Assembly: GCF_041008525.1 (NCBI RefSeq)
Contig: NZ_JBFLUG010000004.1
Coordinates: 62,001 to 126,000, forward strand
Direction: 5' to 3'
Length of the DNA stretch: 64,000 nucleotides
Source of the DNA: Parafrankia sp041008525
GTDB lineage: Bacteria > Actinomycetota > Actinomycetes > Frankiales > Frankiaceae
The notes beneath the pieces were generated by a model. The model did not search any database and was not told where the DNA came from. It saw only the letters and a list, made by a program, of their open reading frames with translations. How positions within the stretch are numbered: the first letter of the stretch is position 1; each line of letters opens with the position of its first letter. A program made the position numbers and the translations under genes. This document shows positions 24,047 through 32,713 of this stretch, in pieces.

Positions 24047-25897
24047 GTGACTGCGGCGAACGTGAACGGCGCCGTGCCGTCCCAGCAAACCGTGTCGGGG
24101 CCGGAGGCCGCCGCGGCAGCTTCGGGTGCCGCGGCTGTCTCGGGTGCCGCTTCGGGTGCCGCGGCGGTCGTTCTGGACCAGTCGGTCGTGGCGGGGCCGG
24201 CGGACGTCGGGGAACCGTCGGTCGTGTCGGGGCCGCCGCTGAGCTCGGAGCCGGGCCTGGGGTCGCTGACCCTGCCCGGCTTCCTCCGGGAGGTCACCGA
24301 GGCCTTCGGTGACCGGGAGGCTCTGGTCTGGCACACGGCCGACGGCGTCGAGCGGTGGACCTACACCGACCTGTGGGAGCGCGCGGTCGAGGTCGCGGCC
24401 GCGCTGCGGGCTGTCGGCGTGGGCAGGGACTGCCGGGTCGGCGTCCTGATGACGAACCGCCCCGAGTGGGTCTCGGCCATGTTCGGGGTGAGCCTGGCCG
24501 GCGGTGTCGCGGTCGTGCTCAGCACCTTCTCGACGGCGCCGGAGCTCGATCACCTCCTGCAGGTGTCCGGGGTCTCGGTGCTGCTGTTCGAGCGGATGGT
24601 CGTGAAGAAGGACTTCGCGGCCATGCTGACCGAGCTGGACCCGGGCATCACCCGGGCCGTGCCCGGCGGGCTGGAGTCCTCCCGGTTCCCGTTCCTGCGA
24701 CGGCTCGCCGTGATCGGGCCGGGCGCGGCGGGTGGCGCGATCGAGTCCTGGGAGGACTTCCTGGCCGCGGGCCGGTCGGAGCCACGGGAGCTGGTCGAGG
24801 CCACCGCGGCCTCCGCCCAGCCCAGTGACCTGGCAGCGCTGTTCTTCTCCTCCGGCTCCACCAGCCGGCCGAAGGGCATCCTCAACTCGCACCGGGGCAT
24901 CGCCGTCCAGCTGTGGCGCTTCCGCCGCCTGTACGGGTTCTCGCCCGAGGACGACATCCGCAGCTGGGCCGCGAACGGCTTCTTCTGGTCCGGCAACTTC
25001 TGCATGGTGCTCGGGAACACCTTCTCCTGCGGCGGGTCGGTGGTGCTGCAGGCGACGATGGTTCCCGACGAGGCGCTGCGGCTGCTGGAGACCGAGCGGG
25101 TCACCTTCCCGTTCGCCTGGCCGCACCAGTGGGCGCAGCTCGAGGCGGCGCCGAACTGGAACGACGTCGACCTCAGCAGCCTGCGGTACGTCGACGTCAG
25201 CACCCCGATCGCGCGGCACCCCACGGTGACCGCCCGGTGGCACGAGCCGGGGCACGCCTACGGCAACACCGAGACGTTCACCCTGAGCACCGGGCTGCCG
25301 GCGAACACGCCGGAGGAGACGCACCGCAACAGCAGCGGCGAGGCGTTACCCGGTGTCACGATCAAGATCGTTGACCCGTTGACGGGCGTGGTGGTCCCGC
25401 GCGGCGAGCAGGGCGAGATCTGCGTCAAGGGCCCCACACTCATGCTCGGTTACCTGGGGACCCCGCTGGACGAGACCCTCGACGCGGAGGGCTTCTTCCG
25501 GACCGGTGACGGTGGCTACCTCGACACCGACGGCCTGCTCTTCTGGAAGGGCAGGCTGAACGACATCATCAAGACGGGCGGTGCGAACGTCTCGCCGCGC
25601 GAGGTGGACGAGGCGCTCGCGACCTTCCCCGGGGTCAAGGTCACCCAGACCGTCGGGGTGCCGCACGACACACTTGGTGAGCTCGTCGTCTCCTGCGTCG
25701 TGCTGCACGAGGGCGTGCGGGCCGAGGCGGAGGAGATCCGCGGCTACCTCAAGGAGCGGCTGGCGACCTACAAGGTTCCCCGCCAGGTCCTCTTCTTCGA
25801 CGAGGACGACATCGAGCTCACCGGCTCCGCGAAGGTGAAGACGGCCGAGCTGCGCACCCTCGCGGCGGCCCGCCTGGAACGTGCCGGGGTGCTCTGA
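24047..25897 (+). CDS. AMP-dependent acyl-CoA ligase
   Basis: ANL-superfamily ligase of 616 residues that would activate a carboxylic acid to its CoA thioester via an acyl-adenylate. The phosphate loop is SSGSTSRPKG and the adenine-binding motif YGNTE. The hinge region has RTGDGGYLDTDG and the C-terminal subdomain KTGGANVSPREVDEAL, with a catalytic-type lysine in TGSAKVK. The first 75 residues are a low-complexity Ala/Gly/Val stretch built on repeated SGAA units, unusual for the family and perhaps dispensable. It starts at a GTG 2 nt after the dehydratase stop and is the last gene of the long plus-strand run. Confidence 0.9.
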   Translation: MTAANVNGAVPSQQTVSGPEAAAAASGAAAVSGAASGAAAVVLDQSVVAGPADVGEPSVVSGPPLSSEPGLGSLTLPGFLREVTEAFGDREALVWHTADGVERWTYTDLWERAVEVAAALRAVGVGRDCRVGVLMTNRPEWVSAMFGVSLAGGVAVVLSTFSTAPELDHLLQVSGVSVLLFERMVVKKDFAAMLTELDPGITRAVPGGLESSRFPFLRRLAVIGPGAAGGAIESWEDFLAAGRSEPRELVEATAASAQPSDLAALFFSSGSTSRPKGILNSHRGIAVQLWRFRRLYGFSPEDDIRSWAANGFFWSGNFCMVLGNTFSCGGSVVLQATMVPDEALRLLETERVTFPFAWPHQWAQLEAAPNWNDVDLSSLRYVDVSTPIARHPTVTARWHEPGHAYGNTETFTLSTGLPANTPEETHRNSSGEALPGVTIKIVDPLTGVVVPRGEQGEICVKGPTLMLGYLGTPLDETLDAEGFFRTGDGGYLDTDGLLFWKGRLNDIIKTGGANVSPREVDEALATFPGVKVTQTVGVPHDTLGELVVSCVVLHEGVRAEAEEIRGYLKERLATYKVPRQVLFFDEDDIELTGSAKVKTAELRTLAAARLERAGVL

Positions 25898-25919
25898 CGG
25901 CGCTTCCCGGCCGGCCCTC

Positions 25920-25976
25920 GGAGGGGGCGCGGAACCCCTCCAGGACACCCTCCGCGGTGTCCTCCGCGCCCCCTCC
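25920..25976 (+). terminator. nested hairpin terminator closing the catabolic operon
   Basis: A perfect 14-bp outer stem (GGAGGGGGCGCGGA at 25920-25933 with its complement at 25963-25976) encloses an inner 7-bp stem (GGACACC / GGTGTCC at 25943-25949 and 25956-25962). It starts 22 nt after the ligase stop and closes the eleven-gene run. Confidence 0.8.
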
Positions 25977-26653
25977 ACGGTAATTCCCGGCCTGTCGTAC
26001 CGACCGGCCGGGTCGTGCTGACAAAACATTTCGCCGGGTGTGATCAAGAATCGCGCTCCGGCTCGTCGGCATGCCATAAGCGAGTTGACGCCCGGTGATG
26101 TGGTTGACGGTTGTTTGGCAAAGTCGTAGCCTGAATCCACCTTTTTCCGCCCCGCGGTTCCCGTGATCTGCCTCTGGTTTTCCGTGCTGGGTGAGACGAT
26201 GGTGCTGCGCCCTGACCCGGAATTTCTCGACCACGGCCCCGTACCGGGAAAGCCTTTGCGTCCGGATGTGTGCGGACCGGCTTTTCTGGTGGCCGCCGTC
26301 TCCGGGTGTGCGGGTGAGCCGGCGATGCGGGTGTGCCGACCCGCGGACAACGAGGAGGGCTGGGCCTTGCCTGACGAGCTGAAGCGGCGTGCCACCGCAC
26401 CGGACCGAGCATTGCCGGACCGAGCATTGCCGGACCAGGCGTCGCCGGACCGAGGGCTGCCGGACGGAACGGTGACAGACCGGGCGTTACGACGTGGCTG
26501 GTCGGCCGGAGACATGGTCGTTCGGGACGGCGCGGCCTGGGATAACCGTGGGCAGGCCGGTCAGGGAGGCCCGCTCCACCGGGTCCTCCCCGCCGAGCGG
26601 ACCGCCCCTCGCCGCACGCACTGCACCACCCCCGGGGCCCCGGAGCTGGGTCT
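25977..26653. other. long intergenic region with 15-nt tandem repeats
   Basis: These 677 nt upstream of an SDR gene show no gene I can support. The AT-richer part around 26020-26200 is a likely promoter region. Positions 26401-26470 contain about 4.6 copies of a 15-nt unit (CGGACCGAGCATTGC; the first two exact, later ones diverged). One frame through it gives a repeated ALPDR peptide, but it has no recognisable protein context. Confidence 0.55.
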
Positions 26654-27400
26654 GTGACCGCCCGCGTCGCGATCGTCACCGGCGGTGCCTCGGGCATCGG
26701 CGGGGCCATCGCCCGCCGGCTGGCCGCCGACGGGGCCGCCATCGCGATCTTCGACCTGGACGGTGAGTCCGCCCGCGTGGCGGCCGCCGCGCTCGAGGCG
26801 GTGGGCGGGACCGCACGCGGGTACACCGTGGACGTGACCGACCGGGCCGCTGTCGACGCCGGGGTGGAGCAGACCCGCGGCGATCTGGGCCGCCCCACGA
26901 TCCTGGTGAACTCCGCGGGCATGACCCCGCCGCCGACCCCGTTCCTCGACACGACGTTCGAGTTGTGGCGGCGCACGATCTCGGTGAATCTCGACGGCAC
27001 TTTCCACTGCTGCCAGTCGGTGCTTCCGGACATGGTCGCCGAGGGCTGGGGGAGAATTGTGAACATCTCCTCCTCCAGCATGCACAGCGGTGTTCCGCGG
27101 CTCAGCTCCTATGTCACCGCGAAATCCGGTGTGGTGGGTCTGACCAAGGTGCTCGCGCTGGAGTTCGGGCCGCGGGGCGTCACGGTCAACACCATCCCGC
27201 CGGGATTCATCGACACACCCATGCTGCGGGCCTCCGAGAAGGAAGGCCTGATGAAGACCGAGGAGCAGATCGCGAGGACCCCGGTCGGCCGCATCGGCCA
27301 GCCGGAGGACATCGCGGCCGCCTGTGCCTTCCTCATCAGGGAGGAGGCCGGTTACATCACCGGCCAGGTCATCGGCGTCAACGGCGGCCGCAACACCTGA
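26654..27400 (+). CDS. short-chain dehydrogenase/reductase (FabG-like)
   Basis: Classical SDR of 248 residues. Cofactor motif TGGASGIGG near residues 9-17, catalytic serine block NISSSSMHSG, YVTAK as the Tyr/Lys pair, and the ending GYITGQVIGVNGGRNT are all present, so it should be active. Size and C-terminus match FabG-type 3-oxoacyl reductases and ring-alcohol dehydrogenases. GTG start behind GGAG. It is followed 36 nt later by a carboxymuconolactone-decarboxylase-like gene. Confidence 0.9.
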   Translation: MTARVAIVTGGASGIGGAIARRLAADGAAIAIFDLDGESARVAAAALEAVGGTARGYTVDVTDRAAVDAGVEQTRGDLGRPTILVNSAGMTPPPTPFLDTTFELWRRTISVNLDGTFHCCQSVLPDMVAEGWGRIVNISSSSMHSGVPRLSSYVTAKSGVVGLTKVLALEFGPRGVTVNTIPPGFIDTPMLRASEKEGLMKTEEQIARTPVGRIGQPEDIAAACAFLIREEAGYITGQVIGVNGGRNT

Positions 27401-27436
27401 TGGTCGGCGCGGGCAGGAAGGCGGGGAGTCACCGAG

Positions 27437-28093
27437 ATGCCACGGATATCACCGCAGCCGGCGACCGACTGGTCACCGGAGGCGAGGGCCGTGTTCGACT
27501 CCTTCCGGGACGCCGCGCGCAGCGGCGTCCCGGCCGCGCCCGCGCCCGCGCCCGGGGGCGGCGCAGCGGCTGACGCAGCTACGACCGACGTGGCCGCGGC
27601 GGGTGCCGCCGACGACGGTCCGAGCGGGGCCAACGTCTTCGGCACGCTGGCCCGCCACCCCGCCCTCGCCGAGGCGTTCCTCGCGTTCAACGGCCACGTC
27701 CTCTACGGGTCGTCGCTGCCGCCGCGGCTCAGCGAGCTGCTGATCCTGCGGGTCGCGGCACTGCGCCGGTGTGGCTACGAATGGGCCCAGCACGCCCTGC
27801 GGGCGCAGGATTTCGGGATCACCGCCGAGGAGATCGCGCGGGTCGTCGAGGGCCCGGCCGCCCCCGGCTGGTCGGCCACCGACCGCACGTTGCTGGCGGC
27901 GGTCGACGAACTGCTCGCCGGGGCGGCGGTGGGTGCCACGACCTGGGCCGCGCTCGCCGGGTTCCTCGACGAACGGCAGCTCATGGACGTGGTCGCCACG
28001 GTCGGCGCGTACGACCTGGTGGCGATGATGTTCCTGTCCTTCGGCGTCGAGCCCGACCCGGACATCGTCGCGTACCTGCCCGAGGGCTGGTAG
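27437..28093 (+). CDS. carboxymuconolactone decarboxylase-like (CMD/AhpD fold) protein
   Basis: All-alpha protein of 218 residues with the CMD core: NVFGTLARHPALAEAFLAFNGHVLYGSSLPPRLSELLILRVA, then RRCGYEWAQHALRAQDFGIT, where the family has CxxEW..H rather than the redox CxxC of AhpD. An Ala/Pro/Gly-rich insert at about 32-55 interrupts the N-terminal part. CMD relatives decarboxylate muconolactones or act as small peroxidase-like proteins; here it accompanies an SDR in the catabolic island. GGGGAG precedes the ATG. Fold confident, role open. Confidence 0.85.
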   Translation: MPRISPQPATDWSPEARAVFDSFRDAARSGVPAAPAPAPGGGAAADAATTDVAAAGAADDGPSGANVFGTLARHPALAEAFLAFNGHVLYGSSLPPRLSELLILRVAALRRCGYEWAQHALRAQDFGITAEEIARVVEGPAAPGWSATDRTLLAAVDELLAGAAVGATTWAALAGFLDERQLMDVVATVGAYDLVAMMFLSFGVEPDPDIVAYLPEGW

Positions 28094-28130
28094 GTCGGCG
28101 CGGCCCGGCCGCGCCGCGCCGCGGTGGTAG

Positions 28131-28152
28131 CCGGTTCCGCGGAACCGGTTCC
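28131..28152. terminator. palindrome between convergent genes
   Basis: Overlapping perfect palindromes (CCGGTTCCGCGGAACCGG and GGAACCGGTTCC) lie between the convergent CMD-like and SDR genes. They are probably the bidirectional transcription end; there is no T-run. Confidence 0.55.
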
Positions 28153-28181
28153 GCGGGCGGTCGGTCCAGCGGGCGGTCGGC

Positions 28182-28958
28182 TTACCGGGCGGTCCAGCCG
28201 CCGTCCACCACGATCGTCTGCCCGGTGACGTAACGCCCGGCGTCGCTGGCCAGCCACACCACCGCGCCGGTGATGTCCTCGGCGCTGCCCTCCATCGGCA
28301 GCGGGGTGTTGCGGCGCAGGTACTCGGTGGAGCGCTCGCTGTCGTAGAGCGGCCCGGTGATCTCGCTGCGGAAGAACCCGGGCGCCACCGTGTTCACCCG
28401 GATCGAGTGCCGCGCCCACTGCACCGCCAGTTCGGAGGTCAGCCCGGACAGCCCGGCCTTGCTGGCCGCGTAGGACGCCTGCGGAATCCCCGGGATGCCG
28501 ACCCGCCCGCTGATCGACGAGATGTTGATGATCGTGCCCCGCCCGACCGCCAGCATGTGCGGCTGGACGTCCTGGGCGAGCAGGAACGGGGCCAGCAGGT
28601 TGAGGTCGACCGTGCGCCGGCTGGCGTCCAGCGGCTCGGCCTCGGCGCGCTCGTAGGTGAACATGGAGCCGGCGCCGTTCACGAGGATCTCGGGCCGGCC
28701 CAGCTGCTCGGCCACGGCCGGCACGACCGTGCGCACCTGGTCGAGATCCGACAGGTCACAGGTGACCGCCGCGCCGTCGATCTCCTTGGCGAGCTCGGTG
28801 AGCCGGTCGAGCCGGCGGGCCACGACGGCGACCCGCGCCCCGAACCCGGCCAGCGCCCGCGCGACCGCGACACCGAGGCCGGAGGAGGCGCCGGTGACGA
28901 TCGCCACCCGGCCGTCGAGATCGAACATCCGGGCTGCGGCTTCGGTGGCCGGCGTCAC
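28182..28958 (-). CDS. short-chain dehydrogenase/reductase
   Basis: Classical SDR of 258 residues. Cofactor motif TGASSGLG, NGAG in place of NNAG, the serine block NISSISG, YAASK as Tyr/Lys, and the ending YVTGQTIVVDGGWTAR. A GTG start is preferred because GGAGGGGAG lies just before it; the longer open frame upstream crosses a promoter palindrome. The operator-like ATCCTTGCAAGGAT lies 76 nt upstream, linking this gene to the same control as the ligase operon 2 kb away. Substrate unknown. Confidence 0.9.
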   Translation of the reverse strand: MTPATEAAARMFDLDGRVAIVTGASSGLGVAVARALAGFGARVAVVARRLDRLTELAKEIDGAAVTCDLSDLDQVRTVVPAVAEQLGRPEILVNGAGSMFTYERAEAEPLDASRRTVDLNLLAPFLLAQDVQPHMLAVGRGTIINISSISGRVGIPGIPQASYAASKAGLSGLTSELAVQWARHSIRVNTVAPGFFRSEITGPLYDSERSTEYLRRNTPLPMEGSAEDITGAVVWLASDAGRYVTGQTIVVDGGWTAR

Positions 28959-29033
28959 GCGTTCTCCCCTCCGGGGTCCTCCGGCCGGTCCTGACCGGCC
29001 CCGACCCGCTCCGACCCTAACGATGACCTCGCT

Positions 29034-29047
29034 ATCCTTGCAAGGAT
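29034..29047. promoter_or_regulatory. palindromic operator candidate, copy 2
   Basis: ATCCTTGCAAGGAT, a perfect 14-nt palindrome, lies upstream of the minus-strand SDR and touches the stop codon of the following flavoprotein gene. It is identical to copy 3 and differs from copy 1 by one base. Confidence 0.65.
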
Positions 29048-29535
29048 TAGTGCTCGGTCGGCGAGTGGGAGCCGGGTCCCGGGGCGGCTGGCGGTCCGGC
29101 GAGTCGGATGCGGCTGTTGTCCCAGCGCAGCAGCCGTCCCTGTGGGTCCAGCCGGAGCACGGCGCGCTCGGCGTAGGCGGCGCGGACGGCGGCCGGCAGC
29201 CGTTCCGGCGGGAGCCGGAACCCGGCGTACTTCGTGTCGAGCAGGTCGCGGACCCGCCGGCGCGCAGCATCGTCGTCCACCACCTGCAGCCGGCCGCTGA
29301 CGTGCACCGCGCGCAGGTCCACCCACGCCCGGCCGGCCTCCACGAGGAACGCCGCGCGTGGGTCGCGGCGCACCCGCGCCAGCTTGGCCGCCCGCGGCGG
29401 CGTCGACAGGTACACGGCGCGGCCGAGGACGACGAACCACATCGGCAGCGTGACCGGCGCGCCGTCCGCGCGCAGCGTCGTGAGGATCCCGGTGTGCGCC
29501 CCGGCCACGAACTCCCAGGCCTCGTCCTCGGTCAC
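29047..29535 (-). CDS. pyridoxamine 5'-phosphate oxidase-like split-barrel flavoprotein
   Basis: Protein of 162 residues with the FMN/F420-binding split-barrel pattern: HTGILTTLRADGAPVTLPMWFVVLGRAVYLSTPPRAAKLARVRRDPRAAFLVE, then WVDLRAVHVSGRLQVVDDD. Actinobacterial members of this TIGR03618-like group use F420 or FMN, or bind haem-type ligands. It starts at a GTG 4 nt after the acyl-CoA ligase stop, so the two are translationally linked. It probably reduces a double bond or ketone in the same pathway, but the cofactor cannot be settled by eye. Confidence 0.85.
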   Translation of the reverse strand: MTEDEAWEFVAGAHTGILTTLRADGAPVTLPMWFVVLGRAVYLSTPPRAAKLARVRRDPRAAFLVEAGRAWVDLRAVHVSGRLQVVDDDAARRRVRDLLDTKYAGFRLPPERLPAAVRAAYAERAVLRLDPQGRLLRWDNSRIRLAGPPAAPGPGSHSPTEH

Positions 29536-29539
29536 CGGC

Positions 29540-31156
29540 TCAACGGCGGGTGTCGACGAGATCGGACAGGCCGGCGCGCTGGACCTTGCCCATCGCGTTC
29601 ACCGGCAGTGCGTCGACCTGCGCCCAGAACTCGGGCACCTTGTACGGGGAGAGCTCGCGGCGGCACAGTTCCGCGAGCGCGGCCATGTCCAGCGGCGGGC
29701 CGGCGCTCTCGACGACGGCGGCGACGCGCTGGCCGAGCCGGTCGTCGGGCACCGGGCACACCGCGACCCGCACGACGTCCGGATGGGTGGCGATGACCCG
29801 CTCGACCTCCAGCGGGTAGACGTTGGCGCCGCCGCGGATGATGACGAGCTTCTTGCGGTCCAGGACGGAGAGCCAGCCGTCGCCGTCCACGGTGCCCACG
29901 TCGCCGGTGGCGAAGGGGCCGGGCTCTGGTGGGCGGACCTGGCCCTGCTCCCAGTAGCCGAGCAGCGGACGCCACAGGCCCGCCCACGGCCCGCTGGTCG
30001 CCCCGGCGAGCCGGAGCTCGCCGAGCTCACCCGCCGGCAGCCGGGTGCCGGCGTCGTCGTAGGCGGCGACGTCGTAGTGCGGCAGCACCTGGCCGCTGCT
30101 GCCCGCGCGCCACGCGCCGTCCGGCGGGTCGATCGCGACCACCGTCGGCGCCTCGCTCAGGCCGTAGGTGACCCGCGGCACCAGGCCGTGCGCGGCGGCG
30201 AACGCGGTGCGCAGCGCCTCCGGGGTGTCGCTGCCGCCGCTCCAGACCTCCCGCAGGGAGCTCAGGTCGGCCTCCTGGCGGGCGGCGAGGTCGTGGAGCT
30301 GGGCCGGCGCCCCGTTCCACACTGTGACCTTCCGGGAGGAGATCCAGTCGACGACGCCGCTGACGTCACGGCGGTTCATCACCACCGCGCAGCCGCCGGC
30401 CTGGGCCGTGAGCAGTGTCGACAGGACCAGCATGTTGAGGATCGTCATCGGGAAGCTGTCGCCCTTGCGCAGCTGGGGCCCCCAGCCGCGGGTCGCGACG
30501 AGGACCGCGCCGGGCAGCAGCAGGTTGCGCTGGCTGTGCACGACCGCCTTGGGACGTCCCGACGTCCCGCTGGTGAACCCGATGCCCGCGGGCGCGTCGA
30601 GGTCGAGGGCGAGGCCGGCGGGCGGAGTCGTCCTCCCACGGGCGAGCAGGTCCGCCCAGCGGTCGGGGTCGACCCGGCCGGGGGTCTCCAGCAGGCAGCG
30701 CGGCCCGGCGAGCACGACGGCGGGGCCGCAGACCTCGTGCAGGTCCTGCTGCTCGGCGGCGGTCAGCGCCTCACCGATGCCGGCCCAGACGGCGCCGATC
30801 CGCTGCGCGCCGTGGAAGGCGGCGACGATGTCGAGGTCGTTGGGCAGGCAGGCGGCGACCCGGTCGCCGGGGCGCACGCCCAGCGACCACAGCGCGCCGG
30901 CCGCGCGGGAGGCCTGCTCGTCGAGGTCGGCGTACGTCCACGACCCGCTGGCGGCCTCGATGGCGGTCGCCTCGGGACGGGTGGCCAGGGCGTCGTCCAG
31001 AACCCGGGCGATCGGCCGCAGCGGAGGTACCCCGGGCGGCCGCGCCCCGCCGGCGCCGGGTCCGGCTCCCGGTTCGGGGGCCGGCCCACCGGACCGGGGC
31101 GCGGTCCGATCGGTGGACTGGTCAGGGGGCTGTGGCGCGTCGCCGGAGCTGCTCAC
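29540..31156 (-). CDS. AMP-dependent acyl-CoA ligase
   Basis: ANL-superfamily ligase of 538 residues. Phosphate loop FTSGTSGRPKAVVHS, adenine motif YGLSE, hinge FATGDVGTVDGDGWLSVLDRKK, and C-terminal RGGANVYPLEVERV with the lysine in NAMGKVQR. The N-terminus has a roughly 45-residue Pro/Gly-rich extension. It starts at a GTG with only a weak upstream purine stretch. A perfect operator-like palindrome ends 18 nt before the start, so promoter and operator must overlap and the mRNA leader is very short or absent. It is cotranscribed with the split-barrel flavoprotein. Confidence 0.9.
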   Translation of the reverse strand: MSSSGDAPQPPDQSTDRTAPRSGGPAPEPGAGPGAGGARPPGVPPLRPIARVLDDALATRPEATAIEAASGSWTYADLDEQASRAAGALWSLGVRPGDRVAACLPNDLDIVAAFHGAQRIGAVWAGIGEALTAAEQQDLHEVCGPAVVLAGPRCLLETPGRVDPDRWADLLARGRTTPPAGLALDLDAPAGIGFTSGTSGRPKAVVHSQRNLLLPGAVLVATRGWGPQLRKGDSFPMTILNMLVLSTLLTAQAGGCAVVMNRRDVSGVVDWISSRKVTVWNGAPAQLHDLAARQEADLSSLREVWSGGSDTPEALRTAFAAAHGLVPRVTYGLSEAPTVVAIDPPDGAWRAGSSGQVLPHYDVAAYDDAGTRLPAGELGELRLAGATSGPWAGLWRPLLGYWEQGQVRPPEPGPFATGDVGTVDGDGWLSVLDRKKLVIIRGGANVYPLEVERVIATHPDVVRVAVCPVPDDRLGQRVAAVVESAGPPLDMAALAELCRRELSPYKVPEFWAQVDALPVNAMGKVQRAGLSDLVDTRR

Positions 31157-31173
31157 GACATCTTGATAGCACT

Positions 31174-31187
31174 ATCCTTGCAAGGAT
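31174..31187. promoter_or_regulatory. palindromic operator candidate, copy 3
   Basis: ATCCTTGCAAGGAT lies 18 nt upstream of the minus-strand acyl-CoA ligase start and 336 nt upstream of the divergent CoA-transferase. On the plus side TACTGT follows 7 nt later, mirroring the TATACT beside copy 1, so this site could control both directions. Confidence 0.65.
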
Positions 31188-31523
31188 TCATCCTCTACTG
31201 TCGATGGGCACCGCTCCGGACGTCGCAGCACCGGAGACGGGCAATGCTGGGATCGAGGCCATGCACCGCCCGCCGTGCGCCACCCTCCAGGCACCGGCCT
31301 CCGGACACCGGGCTGCCGGCTCCTCGCGCAGCCGGACCGCGCCGCGGCCCGGCCGGTGGGGGAGTTCCGGACGCGCGGTGTGCCGCCGCACCCCCTGGGC
31401 GCCGGCGATCCACCAGCAGCCAGTACCCGGCCTCCGCGGCAGCGGCGGCCCGGGCCTCATGGATGGTAGGGGTGGTCGATACGTGAAGGCTGTGACCGGC
31501 ACCGCCGCATCTGGTACCAAGGA
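31188..31523. other. intergenic leader region of the CoA-transferase
   Basis: These 336 nt between the divergent operons carry no gene that can be supported. If transcription starts near the operator candidate, the CoA-transferase mRNA would have a leader of about 300 nt. No riboswitch class was recognised in it. Confidence 0.5.
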
Positions 31524-32711
31524 ATGACGCATTCCGGCCCGCTTTCCGGCGTCCGCGTCATCGATCTCACCGCGATGGTGATGGGACCGTACTGTACCCA
31601 GATCATGGCCGACATGGGCGCGGACGTGATCAAGATCGAGCCGCCGGCCGGAGACAACACCCGTTACATCTCGGTCGGCCCGCGGCCGGGCATGGCCGGC
31701 GTCTTCGTCAACGTCAACCGGGGCAAGCGCAGCGTCGTGCTGGACCTGCGCAGCCCGGCGGGCGCGGCGGCGCTACGCGAGCTCGTCGTCGACGCGGACG
31801 TCTTCATCCACTCGATGCGGGCGAAGGCGATCGACCGGCTCGGGTTCGGCTACGAGGCGGTCGCCGCGCTCAACCCGTCCGTCGTCTACACCAACTGCTA
31901 CGGCTACAGCCGCCGGGGGCCGGATGCGGACCTCACCGCCTACGACGACACCATCCAGGCCGAGTGCGGGATTCCCTACGCCCAGGAGCAGCTCACCGGT
32001 GAGGCCAGCTACGTCGGCACCATCATGGCCGACAAGGTCGCCGGCCTGACCGCGCTGTACGCCACGATGATGGCGCTGTTCCACCGGGAGCGCACCGGCG
32101 AGGGGCAGGAGGTCGAGGTCGCGATGTTCGAGACCATGGCCGCGTTCATGCTCGTCGAACACGCCAACGGGGCCATGTTCAGCCCCGCCCTCGGGCCCGC
32201 CGTCTACCCGCGGGCCGTCGCGCCGAACCGGCGTCCGCACCGCACCAGCGACGGCTACATCTCCGTGCTCGTCTACAACGACAAGCAGTGGTCCGCCTTC
32301 GTCAACGCGGTGAAGCCACCCTGGGCGGGGGAGCACCTCGCCACCCTGGAACAGCGCGCGCGCCAGATCGACACCGTCTACGCGCTGCTCGGGGAGACCT
32401 TCCGGGAGCACACCACGCAGTACTGGCTCGACCTGCTGCAGTCGCTCGACGTCCCCGCCGCGCCGGTGCGCTCCCTCGACGACCTGTTCGACAACCCGCA
32501 CCTGAACAGCGTCGGCTTCTTCGAGACGGTCGACACCGACGACGGCCCGGTGCGGTTCCCCGGCACCCCCGCCTGGTTCTCGCGCACCCCCGGCCGGGTC
32601 GCCGGCCCCGCCCCGCGGCTCGGCGCCCACACCCGCGAGGTCCTCGACGGCCGTCCCGGCACGGCAGAGGAACGTCCGGCCACCCGCGCCGCCCGAGCAG
32701 ACGGAGGTTGA
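31524..32711 (+). CDS. class III (CaiB/BaiF) CoA-transferase
   Basis: CoA-transferase of 395 residues. The N-terminal block is GPLSGVRVIDLTAMVMGPYCTQIMADMGADVIKIEPPAGD, with FVNVNRGKRSVVLDL and DVFIHSMR following. The aspartyl nucleophile is expected in the TAYDDTIQAECG region, then YVGTIMADKVAG and GQEVEVAMFETM. It moves CoA between acyl groups, probably activating a pathway acid without ATP. AAGGA abuts the ATG directly, closer than an ideal ribosome site, and no better start is present. The ligase gene begins 2 nt after its stop. Confidence 0.92.
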   Translation: MTHSGPLSGVRVIDLTAMVMGPYCTQIMADMGADVIKIEPPAGDNTRYISVGPRPGMAGVFVNVNRGKRSVVLDLRSPAGAAALRELVVDADVFIHSMRAKAIDRLGFGYEAVAALNPSVVYTNCYGYSRRGPDADLTAYDDTIQAECGIPYAQEQLTGEASYVGTIMADKVAGLTALYATMMALFHRERTGEGQEVEVAMFETMAAFMLVEHANGAMFSPALGPAVYPRAVAPNRRPHRTSDGYISVLVYNDKQWSAFVNAVKPPWAGEHLATLEQRARQIDTVYALLGETFREHTTQYWLDLLQSLDVPAAPVRSLDDLFDNPHLNSVGFFETVDTDDGPVRFPGTPAWFSRTPGRVAGPAPRLGAHTREVLDGRPGTAEERPATRAARADGG

Positions 32712-32713
32712 CC

